From assembly GCF_011045095.1 (NCBI RefSeq), contig NZ_JAALDL010000007.1:1-64000 (forward strand): DNA of 64,000 nt, read 5' to 3'. The notes under the pieces were generated by a model. It was not told the DNA's origin. It made no database searches and saw only the letters and a program-made list of their open reading frames with translations. Source of the stretch: Grimontia sedimenti (lineage in GTDB: Bacteria > Pseudomonadota > Gammaproteobacteria > Enterobacterales > Vibrionaceae). Shown here in pieces: positions 19,623-27,670 of this stretch (its first letter is position 1; every line of letters starts with the position of its first letter). The position numbers and the translations under genes were made by a program.

Positions 19623-19895
19623 ATGAGCCGCACTGTATTTTGTCAGCGCCTGAAGAAAGACGCAGACGGTCTGGATTTTCAACTTTATCCGGGTGAGCTG
19701 GGTAAGCGCATCTTCGACAACATTTCCAAAGAAGCGTGGGCATTGTGGCAGAGCAAGCAAACCATGCTGATCAATGAGAAAAAGCTCAACATGATGGATC
19801 CAGAGCACCGCAAACTGCTCGAAGAAGAAATGGTGAAGTTCCTGTTCGAAGGCCATGACACTGTGATCGAAGGCTACACTCCTCCTTCAGAGTAA
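19623..19895 (+). CDS. yggX: Fe(2+)-trafficking/oxidative damage protection protein YggX
   Basis: Small protein linked to iron handling and protection of iron-sulfur clusters from superoxide. It is 90 residues from ATG 19623 ([19 protein letters not shown]), with the conserved Cys7 and the segment [28 protein letters not shown] neighbouring in-frame ATG at 19620 would add one Met. The ribosome site AGGAG belongs to the CTAGGAG motif between mutY and yggX. mutY-yggX-mltC is a conserved gene string. Confidence 0.96.
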   Translation: MSRTVFCQRLKKDADGLDFQLYPGELGKRIFDNISKEAWALWQSKQTMLINEKKLNMMDPEHRKLLEEEMVKFLFEGHDTVIEGYTPPSE

Positions 19896-19933
19896 GGCTT
19901 TCTGCACACAATCTGTCTTACAGCTTTGTATTT

Positions 19934-19970
19934 AAAAGCATCTTGATTACGCTAATCGGGATGCTTTTTT
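19934..19970 (+). terminator. Terminator after yggX
   Basis: Near-perfect 15-bp stem AAAAGCATCTTGATT / AATCGGGATGCTTTT with a 5-base loop, followed by TT and GTTTTT. It separates mutY-yggX from mltC. Confidence 0.85.
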
Positions 19971-19991
19971 GTTTTTACACGGGAACTGATC

Positions 19992-21128
19992 TTGCGCCGC
20001 TTATTCACTTTTCTTTTTATGGCAATGCTCGTCTCTGGCTGCAGCCGGGAAATGGTCGAATCAACACTTGGGGTGAGTTATGAAACCACCAACCGTTTTG
20101 CTAAAAACCTCGCTCCGCTGCCGGGTCAGTTTGAAAAAGACTTTGCCGCACTCGATAAACTGATCAACAGTTTCAGCGGAGACATTGAGGTACGCTGGGG
20201 TAAAGACGAAGTCTACATTTCCGGTAAGCGCGATTACGTAAAATACACCGACAACTACATGAGCCGTGCCCGCGTCGATTTCGCCAACGGCCTAGTCACC
20301 ATCGAAACCGTCGCCACTACTGAGCCAAAACAGCATCTCAAACAGGCAATCGTCACCACCCTTTTGACGCCAAACGATCCTGCGTCGGTCGATCTTTATT
20401 CCGCCGCTGATGTCCCTCTATCCGGCGCGCCTTTCTTGCAAGGGCAGATTTTGGATCAAGACGGAAAAGAGATCGCATGGGAATGGCGCGCCAATCGCTA
20501 CGCCGATTATCTGGTCGCCAATAAAATCAAAACCAAATCGCTGCGATTTCAGAAGGTTTTCTACGTCGAAATCCCTATGGTGAAAGATCACTCCCGCAAA
20601 CGTCGCTATCAGTATGCTGACCTTATTCGTGATGCTTCACGTCGCTATGGCATCTCCGAAGAGCTGATTTACGCCATCATCAAAACCGAAAGCAGCTTCA
20701 ACCCTTACGCCGTGAGTTGGGCCAATGCGTATGGTTTGATGCAAGTGGTGCCAAAAACAGCAGGACGAGATGTGTTTAAACTGGTGAAAAAGCGCCCGGG
20801 TGAGCCTTCGCCGGAGTACCTCTTCGACCCGGCAAAGAATATTGATGCGGGTACCGCGTATTTCTACATTTTGAAAACGCGATACCTGAAAGATGTTCGC
20901 GATCCGCTGTCAAAACACTACAGTATGATCTCTGCCTATAACGGCGGAACCGGTAATGTGTTGAAAACCTTCCATCGTTCTGATCGAAAACGGGCAATGA
21001 ACGATTTAAACCGCTTAAATCCTAATCAAGTGTATTGGGCATTAACCAATAAACACCCGTCGTCAGAGTCGAGACGTTATCTTCAAAAGGTCACTAAGTT
21101 CCAAAAAGAATTTCGTTCTATGCAATAA
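19992..21128 (+). CDS. mltC: Membrane-bound lytic murein transglycosylase C
   Basis: Outer-membrane lipoprotein that cleaves peptidoglycan glycan strands to 1,6-anhydro products. It is 378 residues from TTG 19992 (MRRLFTFLFMAMLVSGCS). The lipobox LVSGC puts the lipidated Cys at about residue 17. The N-terminal MltC domain runs from about 30 to 200. The SLT domain starts near 210, with the catalytic Glu in IIKTESSFNPYAVSWANAYGLMQVVP. AYNGGTGNVLKTF near 314 is the usual late SLT motif. It has its own transcription unit. Confidence 0.95.
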   Translation: MRRLFTFLFMAMLVSGCSREMVESTLGVSYETTNRFAKNLAPLPGQFEKDFAALDKLINSFSGDIEVRWGKDEVYISGKRDYVKYTDNYMSRARVDFANGLVTIETVATTEPKQHLKQAIVTTLLTPNDPASVDLYSAADVPLSGAPFLQGQILDQDGKEIAWEWRANRYADYLVANKIKTKSLRFQKVFYVEIPMVKDHSRKRRYQYADLIRDASRRYGISEELIYAIIKTESSFNPYAVSWANAYGLMQVVPKTAGRDVFKLVKKRPGEPSPEYLFDPAKNIDAGTAYFYILKTRYLKDVRDPLSKHYSMISAYNGGTGNVLKTFHRSDRKRAMNDLNRLNPNQVYWALTNKHPSSESRRYLQKVTKFQKEFRSMQ

Positions 21129-21225
21129 AAACGCGGGAAACACTGGAAAAGCTGAGGCTTTTTAAACCAAACAGGTGAAAAAGCCATCAAACGGTCTTAT
21201 TTGACGTTTTTTTTAAAAAAAGGTG

Positions 21226-21254
21226 TTGACGGTAAGCCTCAAAATCCGTTTAAT
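21226..21254 (+). promoter_or_regulatory. Promoter of the Phe-Thr-Phe-Asn tRNA array
   Basis: TTGACG (21226-21231) and TTTAAT (21249-21254) with 17 bp between them, just upstream of the first tRNA. The same arrangement with TTGACA occurs before the second array at 34133. Confidence 0.75.
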
Positions 21255-21264
21255 GCACCTCGTT

Positions 21265-21340
21265 GCCTCGATAGCTCAGTTGGTAGAGCAGGGGATTGAA
21301 AATCCCCGTGTCGGTGGTTCGATTCCGCCTCGAGGCACCA
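21265..21340 (+). tRNA. tRNA-Phe (GAA)
   Basis: 76 bases with encoded CCA. The acceptor GCCTCGA pairs with the 3' arm, and the anticodon stem GGGGA/TCCCC holds loop TTGAAAA with anticodon GAA. TTCGATT is in the T-loop. Confidence 0.98.
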
Positions 21341-21390
21341 TATTCAGTGAAATGGTGCAGATACAACAGCAACGTTTCCACGGTTTGTGT

Positions 21391-21466
<76 letters not shown>

Positions 21467-21500
21467 CTTTTTTGATGTAGAGTCTTGCGCTTACATCATT

Positions 21501-21576
21501 GCCTCGATAGCTCAGTTGGTAGAGCAGGGGATTGAAAATCCCCGTGTCGGTGGTTCGATTCCGCCTCGAGGCACCA
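21501..21576 (+). tRNA. tRNA-Phe (GAA), second copy
   Basis: Identical in sequence to the tRNA-Phe at 21265. 76 bases with CCA, anticodon GAA. Confidence 0.98.
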
Positions 21577-21623
21577 TTATTAAAAATGGTGTTTGATAAG
21601 ATAACTTATCGACAACATACAAT

Positions 21624-21699
21624 TCCCCCTTAGTTCAGTCGGTAGAACGGCGGACTGTTAATCCGTATGTCGCTGGTTCAAGTCCAGCAGGGGGAGCCA
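21624..21699 (+). tRNA. tRNA-Asn (GTT)
   Basis: 76 bases with encoded CCA. Acceptor TCCCCCT pairs with AGGGGGA. The anticodon loop CTGTTAA has anticodon GTT. It is last in the array, before a terminator. Confidence 0.98.
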
Positions 21700-21705
21700 C
21701 TTAAG

Positions 21706-21735
21706 AAGCCTAGTCGAAAGACTGGGCTTTTTTTC
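21706..21735 (+). terminator. Terminator of the first tRNA array
   Basis: Stem AAGCCTAGTC / GACTGGGCTT (one G-T pair) with loop GAAA, followed by a T run. Confidence 0.88.
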
Positions 21736-21819
21736 GTCTGTATGTTGGCGCGTTGCGCCAATATGTCACTGATGGTAGGCCGCCCTGCCTACGCGCCGGA
21801 TTAGAGTCCATCAGCTAAT

Positions 21820-21852
21820 AACGTAAAAAAGCCCGCTGTTTCCAGCAGACTT
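21820..21852 (-). terminator. Terminator of the chemosensory cluster
   Basis: On the minus strand: AAGTCTGCTG, loop GAAA, CAGCGGGCTT with G-T pairs, then a run of T (plus-strand A at 21825-21830). It lies 29 bp beyond the stop of the last gene of the cluster. Confidence 0.8.
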
Positions 21853-21880
21853 CTTTATCTTTGATTTACAACTCCCAATA

Positions 21881-23572
21881 TCAGGCGTTGTATTCCATGC
21901 CCGCTGATAAGCGGAATGTGCCACGCGCAGTGCGTCCTTCATCAAGGTAGGAAAAGTCTTCGCACAGCTCTGTGACCAAGGCTATTCCCCGGCCGCAGCG
22001 GGCGACTGAGTCTTCGAGCGTGCTGTCACTTTCTTCGTAATAGAAGCCTTCCCCGTTGTGAGAGACGTAAAAAGTAAGTTCACGCTTAACCGGATTAAAC
22101 GAAATCCCCACTTCCATAAAAGCGAAGCTGTCTAACGCATCAAGACGGGATTGGCGCTCGATGTAATAATCCAGAAAACCTTCATCATCGACTTTTAGAT
22201 CAGAGGCCAGTTTCAGAAGACCATGTTCCAACGCATTATTGGCAAGCTCTGACATGATGGTACACATCAAATCCAGATCGATATTGCTTCCCAGCGTGCC
22301 CTTGAGCATGCGGCGGATTTCTCCCACCAGATTGACCTTTCTAAGCTCATTGGCACCAAAGTAAACCGTTAGCTGAGCGGGAGAGCGTCTGTCGTAAAAG
22401 TCCGGATCGCCTGGTTGCAATTCAACGCGACTGAAAATAGGGGCTGTCATTTCAAGCATCGACATATCATCCCCGACACCACCACCTTTGGTGAAATTGC
22501 CCACATGGTCACGCGTGACGTCGATGATGCTTGGCATGTTGTCTGAAAAGATCGCTTCCAGTCCTTCTTCGCCCAGCTCTCTACCATCAGCATCGCGTGC
22601 TTCGATGACACCATCAGTAAAGAAAAACAGCTTGTCCCCTTCATCCAAACGCAGCGCAACCAGGTTGGCTTCAAACTCATCAGAGTCCATCGCCCCCAGC
22701 GCCATATGTGCAGACGGCAGTCTCGCCTTGATGTCACCGTTTTTATCGAGCAGGTAGCCGTCCGGCATTCCCCCACCCCACCAATTCACTTCGAGCCCGT
22801 TGGCAGACACTTCGAGCAAATTGGCGGCGACCAACATGCCGGGAGGAAGAAATTTTTTCAGCGTTTCATTCATTTCTTTCACGATGTCGCCCAGAGCGAA
22901 ACCGTGTTTAGTCATGGCAAAAAACGCCTTGGTGGCAGGAATGGTCGAAATGGCGGCAGGTAGGCCATGGCCGGTCGCATCCGCAAGCATGGCATAAATG
23001 CCACCCTGAGGTCTTGGCGTGACCAGCACAACATCGCCGTTGAAGTTGGTGAACGAGCTGGTATAGAACTCAACCCCTTCCGCTTCCTGATAACAGGCCT
23101 GCATCAGGTTACTGAAGATGGTTTCTGCCATGGTGTGCTCATACAGGGTATGCGCCTGAAAATGCTTGAGCTTGTCACGCTGTTCAGAAACCTCGTTATA
23201 CAAACGGATGTTACGGCAGTGGGCGCGAACTTTGGCCACAATGGTAGTACGGCTGACCGGCTTGGTCAGGAAGTCATCCCCCAGCGTCATACAACGGTTG
23301 AAGGCATCGTTATCCGTAATCCCGGTCAAAAACACAATCGGCAAGTACTGGGATTTGTAACGCATGCGGATTTGCTTGGCCGCTTCAAACCCATCCATCA
23401 CTGGCATCAGAACATCCATAATGACCAGATTGGGCAGCTCGTCGAGCGACTCCAGCATATCCAATGCCATCTGACCGTTATCCGCGATCAGCAACTCTTC
23501 AAATTCATCCTTGAGTACGTGCTCAAGGAAGCATTGCAGCGAGACTTCGTCTTCAACAATTAACGCTTTCAC
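21881..23572 (-). CDS. HsbR-like response regulator: receiver, PP2C phosphatase, HATPase
   Basis: Probable output protein of the chemosensory cluster. It is 563 residues in three parts. The receiver (1-120) has phospho-acceptor D53 in VIMDVLMPVMDG. The SpoIIE/RsbU-type PP2C domain (about 150-375) has metal-binding LADATGHG (D198), FTDGVIEARD (D320) and GGVGDDMS (D369). A C-terminal anti-sigma-type HATPase domain (about 400-563) has SELANNALEH (E442, N446) and GRGIALV. This order matches Pseudomonas HsbR, which both dephosphorylates and phosphorylates an STAS partner. The STAS gene next door (23594) is the obvious substrate. CheA or another kinase could phosphorylate D53; that link is inferred. 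Confidence 0.88.
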   Translation of the reverse strand: MKALIVEDEVSLQCFLEHVLKDEFEELLIADNGQMALDMLESLDELPNLVIMDVLMPVMDGFEAAKQIRMRYKSQYLPIVFLTGITDNDAFNRCMTLGDDFLTKPVSRTTIVAKVRAHCRNIRLYNEVSEQRDKLKHFQAHTLYEHTMAETIFSNLMQACYQEAEGVEFYTSSFTNFNGDVVLVTPRPQGGIYAMLADATGHGLPAAISTIPATKAFFAMTKHGFALGDIVKEMNETLKKFLPPGMLVAANLLEVSANGLEVNWWGGGMPDGYLLDKNGDIKARLPSAHMALGAMDSDEFEANLVALRLDEGDKLFFFTDGVIEARDADGRELGEEGLEAIFSDNMPSIIDVTRDHVGNFTKGGGVGDDMSMLEMTAPIFSRVELQPGDPDFYDRRSPAQLTVYFGANELRKVNLVGEIRRMLKGTLGSNIDLDLMCTIMSELANNALEHGLLKLASDLKVDDEGFLDYYIERQSRLDALDSFAFMEVGISFNPVKRELTFYVSHNGEGFYYEESDSTLEDSVARCGRGIALVTELCEDFSYLDEGRTARGTFRLSAGMEYNA

Positions 23573-23593
23573 CCGCCACCTCCGAAAATCGAA

Positions 23594-23893
23594 TTACTCG
23601 ATGATAAATTTCTTTTCGAAACGGGCGATCACCAACACACGTTTTATCTGTGGCATGGTGTTGATCAGGCGGATATCGCCTTCCTTTTTGTTGAGGAAGC
23701 TTTGCATATTCAGCAGCATGCCAAGTCCCGCACTGTCAATGTATTCGGTACCGCGAAAATCGACCACGATATCCTTGCCCTGACAATCGGTGTAGGCATC
23801 CCGAAACTCCTGTACAACGCTGAAGTCAAATTGCCCGTTAACATGGATTACGACTGACTTGCCGTCATTTTTTTCTTCACGACTGATGGCCAT
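23594..23893 (-). CDS. STAS-domain anti-sigma-factor antagonist (HsbA-like)
   Basis: Single STAS domain, 99 residues. VVDFRGTEYIDSAGLGMLL carries the phosphorylatable Ser (S54) of the SpoIIAA/HsbA family. It lies 21 bp upstream of the phosphatase/kinase gene, the usual arrangement for a partner-switch pair. In Pseudomonas, HsbA moves between an anti-sigma factor and a diguanylate cyclase depending on phosphorylation. No such partner is encoded here, so the final target is unknown. Confidence 0.88.
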   Translation of the reverse strand: MAISREEKNDGKSVVIHVNGQFDFSVVQEFRDAYTDCQGKDIVVDFRGTEYIDSAGLGMLLNMQSFLNKKEGDIRLINTMPQIKRVLVIARFEKKFIIE

Positions 23894-23901
23894 AGTGTCT
23901 C

Positions 23902-25074
23902 CTAAAACAATTCGATGTCGCCTTCATCTGCAGACATTTGTTTTGCCGGTGCTCGCTCCGCTGAGCCAGCCATTTCTTCGATATCGTCGACTGCTTGGTG
24001 CAGCGCGACCCAATCCACATTGCCAGACTCCAAGCTCGCCATGATGAGGGCGTTCAGGTCTTCCAAAATGTGGAGGTTGTTCAATACGTGTTGACCCTGC
24101 TGTGACACGATGTCCGCAAACTGCAGGCCCTGAATACTCTTCGATACTTCAGCACGCACCGCATCACCCTGCTCAGTCATCTTGCCAATCTCCAGTGTGA
24201 CCTGGTGATTAACTTCCTGAACCCCTTTTAAGAGGGATTCAATGCGTGTTTTAGATTCAATTGATGTCGTCATATCAAGAGTGGCAATCTCACCCACAAT
24301 TGCGCTGGTCTGTTTCACCGTGTCTTGCGCAAGGTTGATATCGCGGTGGATTTCACTGTTGAGTGACGTCGCACGGTTTGCCAAATCGCGAACCTCTGCC
24401 GCCACCACACCAAAGCCTCTGCCCAACTCACCTGCACGGGCGGCCTCAATCGCCGCATTCAACGCCAGCAGGTTGGTTTGGTCAGACATCGCCTGCACCT
24501 GATCAAGTAGACCGAACACCGCCTGCAGTTTTTCCGACATGTCATGAATGCAGTGAATCGCCGTAATGGACTTCTCTGATACCTGCACCAAAAGATCAAT
24601 GTACTGGTCAATAGCCTGCTCAGTTTCAGGCAACACTTTGGCTAGGTTGAACTCACTTTCCTGATTGTTCAGAAGATCTGTCACCATGTGCTTTGCCAGA
24701 GTGGATTGCTCCGCTACCGCGCGCTCCATACCAAAGAAGCTGGAGTTCAGATTGTGCACAGAGTCGTTGATCACTTCCTGCTGCCTGTCGAGTTGCTCCC
24801 GAATCGGGATCAATTCAATATTCAGAATGCTGTGAATCTTGCGCAGAATAGCCGTTGATTCATAGGAGACACTATTGTCATCCTGCGGCACTTCAACGGC
24901 AGGCTCTGCCTCAACGCGCTCCACCTTCCCACCTTGTTTGACCAACAACAACACAGCCAAAGACACAATGACCGCTGCAGATATCGTTAACGGTGTTTGT
25001 GTAATGACCAGCGGATAACAACCCGCTGCAATGCCCAATAATGCGATGAACCATCTCACACTTTGTTTACCCAT
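23902..25074 (-). CDS. Small membrane methyl-accepting chemotaxis-like protein
   Basis: MCP-like protein of 390 residues without a recognisable ligand-binding domain. Two closely spaced hydrophobic segments (about 9-25 and 30-46) anchor it in the membrane. A helical region follows. The conserved signalling-hairpin tip is [25 protein letters not shown] (stated here in two pieces: [25 protein letters not shown]) near 215. The methylation helices look short or degenerate. It ends DEGDIELF. The start overlaps the cheB end by 8 bp. It resembles the VCA1088-type gene of V. cholerae cluster III. It may be an adaptor or organiser of the array; that is a guess. Confidence 0.82.
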   Translation of the reverse strand: MGKQSVRWFIALLGIAAGCYPLVITQTPLTISAAVIVSLAVLLLVKQGGKVERVEAEPAVEVPQDDNSVSYESTAILRKIHSILNIELIPIREQLDRQQEVINDSVHNLNSSFFGMERAVAEQSTLAKHMVTDLLNNQESEFNLAKVLPETEQAIDQYIDLLVQVSEKSITAIHCIHDMSEKLQAVFGLLDQVQAMSDQTNLLALNAAIEAARAGELGRGFGVVAAEVRDLANRATSLNSEIHRDINLAQDTVKQTSAIVGEIATLDMTTSIESKTRIESLLKGVQEVNHQVTLEIGKMTEQGDAVRAEVSKSIQGLQFADIVSQQGQHVLNNLHILEDLNALIMASLESGNVDWVALHQAVDDIEEMAGSAERAPAKQMSADEGDIELF

Positions 25075-26110
25075 ATACTTTGCCTACTAGGTAAGTCGCG
25101 ACTTTTTCCAACGGCAGCACTTGCTGTGCTGCTTCTATTTCTACTGCAGCTTTTGGCATGCCCCACACCACAGAGCTTTTTTCATCCTGTGCAACGGTCA
25201 CCGCACCCGCATGTCGCATTTCCAACATGCCTTGCGCGCCATCTTTGCCCATGCCTGTAAGCAGAATCGACAGCGCGCGGCTACCTGCTGCTTCTGCCAC
25301 AGAAGAAAACATCACATCAACAGACGGCTTATGGCGCTGCACTGGCTCACCGTCACTTCTCACGCAGTAGTAGCGACCAGAGCGTTTAACGACCTGCATG
25401 TGAAAATCACCGGGTGCGACATACACCCGCCCGTTTACAAGCGGCGCTTTATCAGAGGAAAGTTCTTCAACATGGAGCTTGGAGGCACGGTTAAGCCGCT
25501 CGGCGAAAGATTTACTGAATACCGCTTTGATGTGCTGGGTGATAACAATCGGCGGCATCATCTCTGGCAGAGCTTCCAGAACATGCCGGATAGCTTCAGT
25601 TCCACCAGTGGATGCACCAATCGCAATAATGTCGAAATCAGAACGAAGGTTTCGGCCAGAAACACTGATATCAGATTGTTGGCGATGCGTTGCGCCCGCA
25701 ATATTTGCCGTAGCCGCCATCTTCACCTTCTCTATCACTAACTGGCGATAGTGGCTCATTTCAGCGGCGACGTTTTCTGTTGGCTTTGGAAAGTAATCGA
25801 CCGCACCAAGATCCAGAGCCGCCAAGGTCGCATCAGCACCGTGCTGGGTAAGCGTTGAGATCATCACCACAGGCATGGGGTGGAGCCGCATCAGGTTGCG
25901 CAGGAATTGCACACCATCCATCTTGGGCATTTCAATGTCCAAGGTGATCACATCTGGTTTGAGTTTTTTAATTTTTTCCCGCGCTTCATAAGGATCAACC
26001 GCGGCACCCACCACCTCAAGTTGAGGATCAGAATCGATAATTTCACTGAGCAATGCTCTAAATACGGCAGAGTCATCGACAATCAGTACTCTATGTACTT
26101 TTTTTCCCAT
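25067..26110 (-). CDS. cheB: Chemotaxis protein-glutamate methylesterase CheB
   Basis: Removes methyl groups from, and deamidates, receptor glutamates/glutamines; activated by phosphorylation from CheA. It is 347 residues. The receiver has D58 ([12 protein letters not shown]). A linker of about 125-155 leads to the esterase domain with the complete triad S167 (IGASTGG), H193 (ITQHI) and D290 (GMGKDGA). The start codon overlaps the cheD stop by one base (TAATG), so translation is coupled. Confidence 0.96.
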   Translation of the reverse strand: MGKKVHRVLIVDDSAVFRALLSEIIDSDPQLEVVGAAVDPYEAREKIKKLKPDVITLDIEMPKMDGVQFLRNLMRLHPMPVVMISTLTQHGADATLAALDLGAVDYFPKPTENVAAEMSHYRQLVIEKVKMAATANIAGATHRQQSDISVSGRNLRSDFDIIAIGASTGGTEAIRHVLEALPEMMPPIVITQHIKAVFSKSFAERLNRASKLHVEELSSDKAPLVNGRVYVAPGDFHMQVVKRSGRYYCVRSDGEPVQRHKPSVDVMFSSVAEAAGSRALSILLTGMGKDGAQGMLEMRHAGAVTVAQDEKSSVVWGMPKAAVEIEAAQQVLPLEKVATYLVGKVYG

Positions 26111-26757
26111 TAGAAAAGCTCCGCACTATCGTCATCATCTCTTTTCGCCTCATTGACCAGGCGACGTTTATAGCTGATCTCTTCTGCTTCTACCTCTGCA
26201 CGATATCCACGCAGCTTTTTGACCCAGGCTTTTCCCGTGATCGGATCGAAAACCACCTTTCGTGGAAACTCGCTGCCCAAATCCTCTCCTGCCAGATTCA
26301 GGCCTTCGTTTTTCACATAATTTCGGATGAACTCAATGTTCTTCTCACCCACATTGGCTTGCTTGCCCGTCCCCATTACCATGCCACCGCCAAAGAGCTT
26401 TACCCGTAGTCGGCTTTTAACAGCGCCCTGCTGGATCAGGGTATTTATCAAAAGCTCCATGGCATAGTTGCCATATCGCGCAGCATTAGAGCGCCATTGA
26501 GTCGGATCCCATCCCTCAATATTGTCGGCATCCCCAAACGGCAACATAAAGTGATTCATTCCCCCAAGTTCGATGAAGGGATCCCACACACACGCAGAGA
26601 TGCAGGATCCCAGCCCGGTCGAAATCAATTCACGCTCGGTCGTGACATACACTTCTCCGGGCTGAATCTTTACCATCATCATTTGCTTACCGGGGTGATA
26701 AAACCGCCTCGCCCCTGCCCCAATCGGACAACCGGTAAGCTCCAAAATCTTGTGCAT
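26110..26757 (-). CDS. cheD: Chemoreceptor glutamine deamidase CheD
   Basis: Deamidates specific receptor glutamines; in some species it is also a CheC partner. It is 215 residues. The catalytic Cys is C52 in [14 protein letters not shown] and the His is H69 in [21 protein letters not shown] and NVGEKNIEF are further family motifs. The C-terminal extension is charged and ends DDDDSAELF. In Pseudomonas, CheD binds the C-terminal pentapeptide of the Aer2 receptor encoded in the same cluster. The same pairing is plausible here because the receptor ends DWEEF. Confidence 0.95.
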   Translation of the reverse strand: MHKILELTGCPIGAGARRFYHPGKQMMMVKIQPGEVYVTTERELISTGLGSCISACVWDPFIELGGMNHFMLPFGDADNIEGWDPTQWRSNAARYGNYAMELLINTLIQQGAVKSRLRVKLFGGGMVMGTGKQANVGEKNIEFIRNYVKNEGLNLAGEDLGSEFPRKVVFDPITGKAWVKKLRGYRAEVEAEEISYKRRLVNEAKRDDDDSAELF

Positions 26758-26816
26758 AGGGAGCTCTACTCGATGTTAATGCTGCTAGGGTCTGTTGACC
26801 TTTGGTGATCCTGAAG

Positions 26817-27668
26817 TCAGGGTTTGCGAAACATGGTTTGACCCAGGTTCTCAAACCGGCTTCCCATCTGTCCGATACTTTCTGAATGACCGATAAATAA
26901 AATGCCGCCGCTGGCGAGCTTTTCCCAATAACGTTCTATCAGCATCTGCTGAACGTCTTTCTCAAAGTAAATCATGACATTACGGCAGAAAATAGCATCA
27001 AGCGGGCCTTTATGGGGCCAGTTCCCCATCAGATTCAATTGCTTGAACGTAATGGCCTGTTGCAACAAGGGCTTCACTTTCAAAAGCTCCTGCTTCTTGC
27101 CTTTACCGCGAATGAATCCATGTTTAAGCATTGGGTCAGGAATGGCCTTCATCGCCTCAATGCCATACGTCCCGTTTCTCGCCACTTCGAGTACTTGCGT
27201 GTCGAGGTCCGTTGCCAGAATCTTGCAATCATAATTGGGCGTTAACACACCACATGCCGCTAATGTTGACGCGATGGTGTAAGGCTCTTCACCGGTTGAG
27301 CAACCTGCTGACCAAATACGGATACGGCGCTTTTTCTGCTGCTGCCACTCTGGCACCATGGTGTTCACTATGTAGTCAAAGTGATGCTTCTCGCGAAAGA
27401 ACTGGGTTTTATTGGTCGTGAGGGCGTTGATAAACGCCACCCGCTCATCAAGGTCATTTTCCACCCGGTAGAAATAATCCTTGAAGTTATCCAACCCGGT
27501 TCGACGGAGTCTGCGCGCTAACCTACCGTAGACCATCGAAGTTTTGCGCTCAGAGAGAGAAATCCCCGTCTCTCTGAGCATAAAGTCCTGAATGAACTTG
27601 AAGTCCTTATCAGTAAACTCAAACTCGCGCTGCTCTTCGATTTGGCTCAGCGCCTGAATGGCGTTCAC
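26817..27668 (-). CDS. cheR: Chemotaxis protein methyltransferase CheR
   Basis: Transfers methyl groups from SAM to receptor glutamates. It is 283 residues from GTG 27668, three bases after the receptor stop codon. The N-terminal helical domain contains the RLARRLRR region that contacts receptors. The SAM fold has WSAGCSTGEEPYTIA near 121, ILATDLDTQVLE near 150, FCRNVMIYF near 230 and GGILFIGHSES near 256. CheR proteins that bind a receptor C-terminal pentapeptide do so with a beta-subdomain; the DWEEF tail of the neighbouring receptor suggests this mode. Confidence 0.96.
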   Translation of the reverse strand: MNAIQALSQIEEQREFEFTDKDFKFIQDFMLRETGISLSERKTSMVYGRLARRLRRTGLDNFKDYFYRVENDLDERVAFINALTTNKTQFFREKHHFDYIVNTMVPEWQQQKKRRIRIWSAGCSTGEEPYTIASTLAACGVLTPNYDCKILATDLDTQVLEVARNGTYGIEAMKAIPDPMLKHGFIRGKGKKQELLKVKPLLQQAITFKQLNLMGNWPHKGPLDAIFCRNVMIYFEKDVQQMLIERYWEKLASGGILFIGHSESIGQMGSRFENLGQTMFRKP

Positions 27669-27670
27669 TG

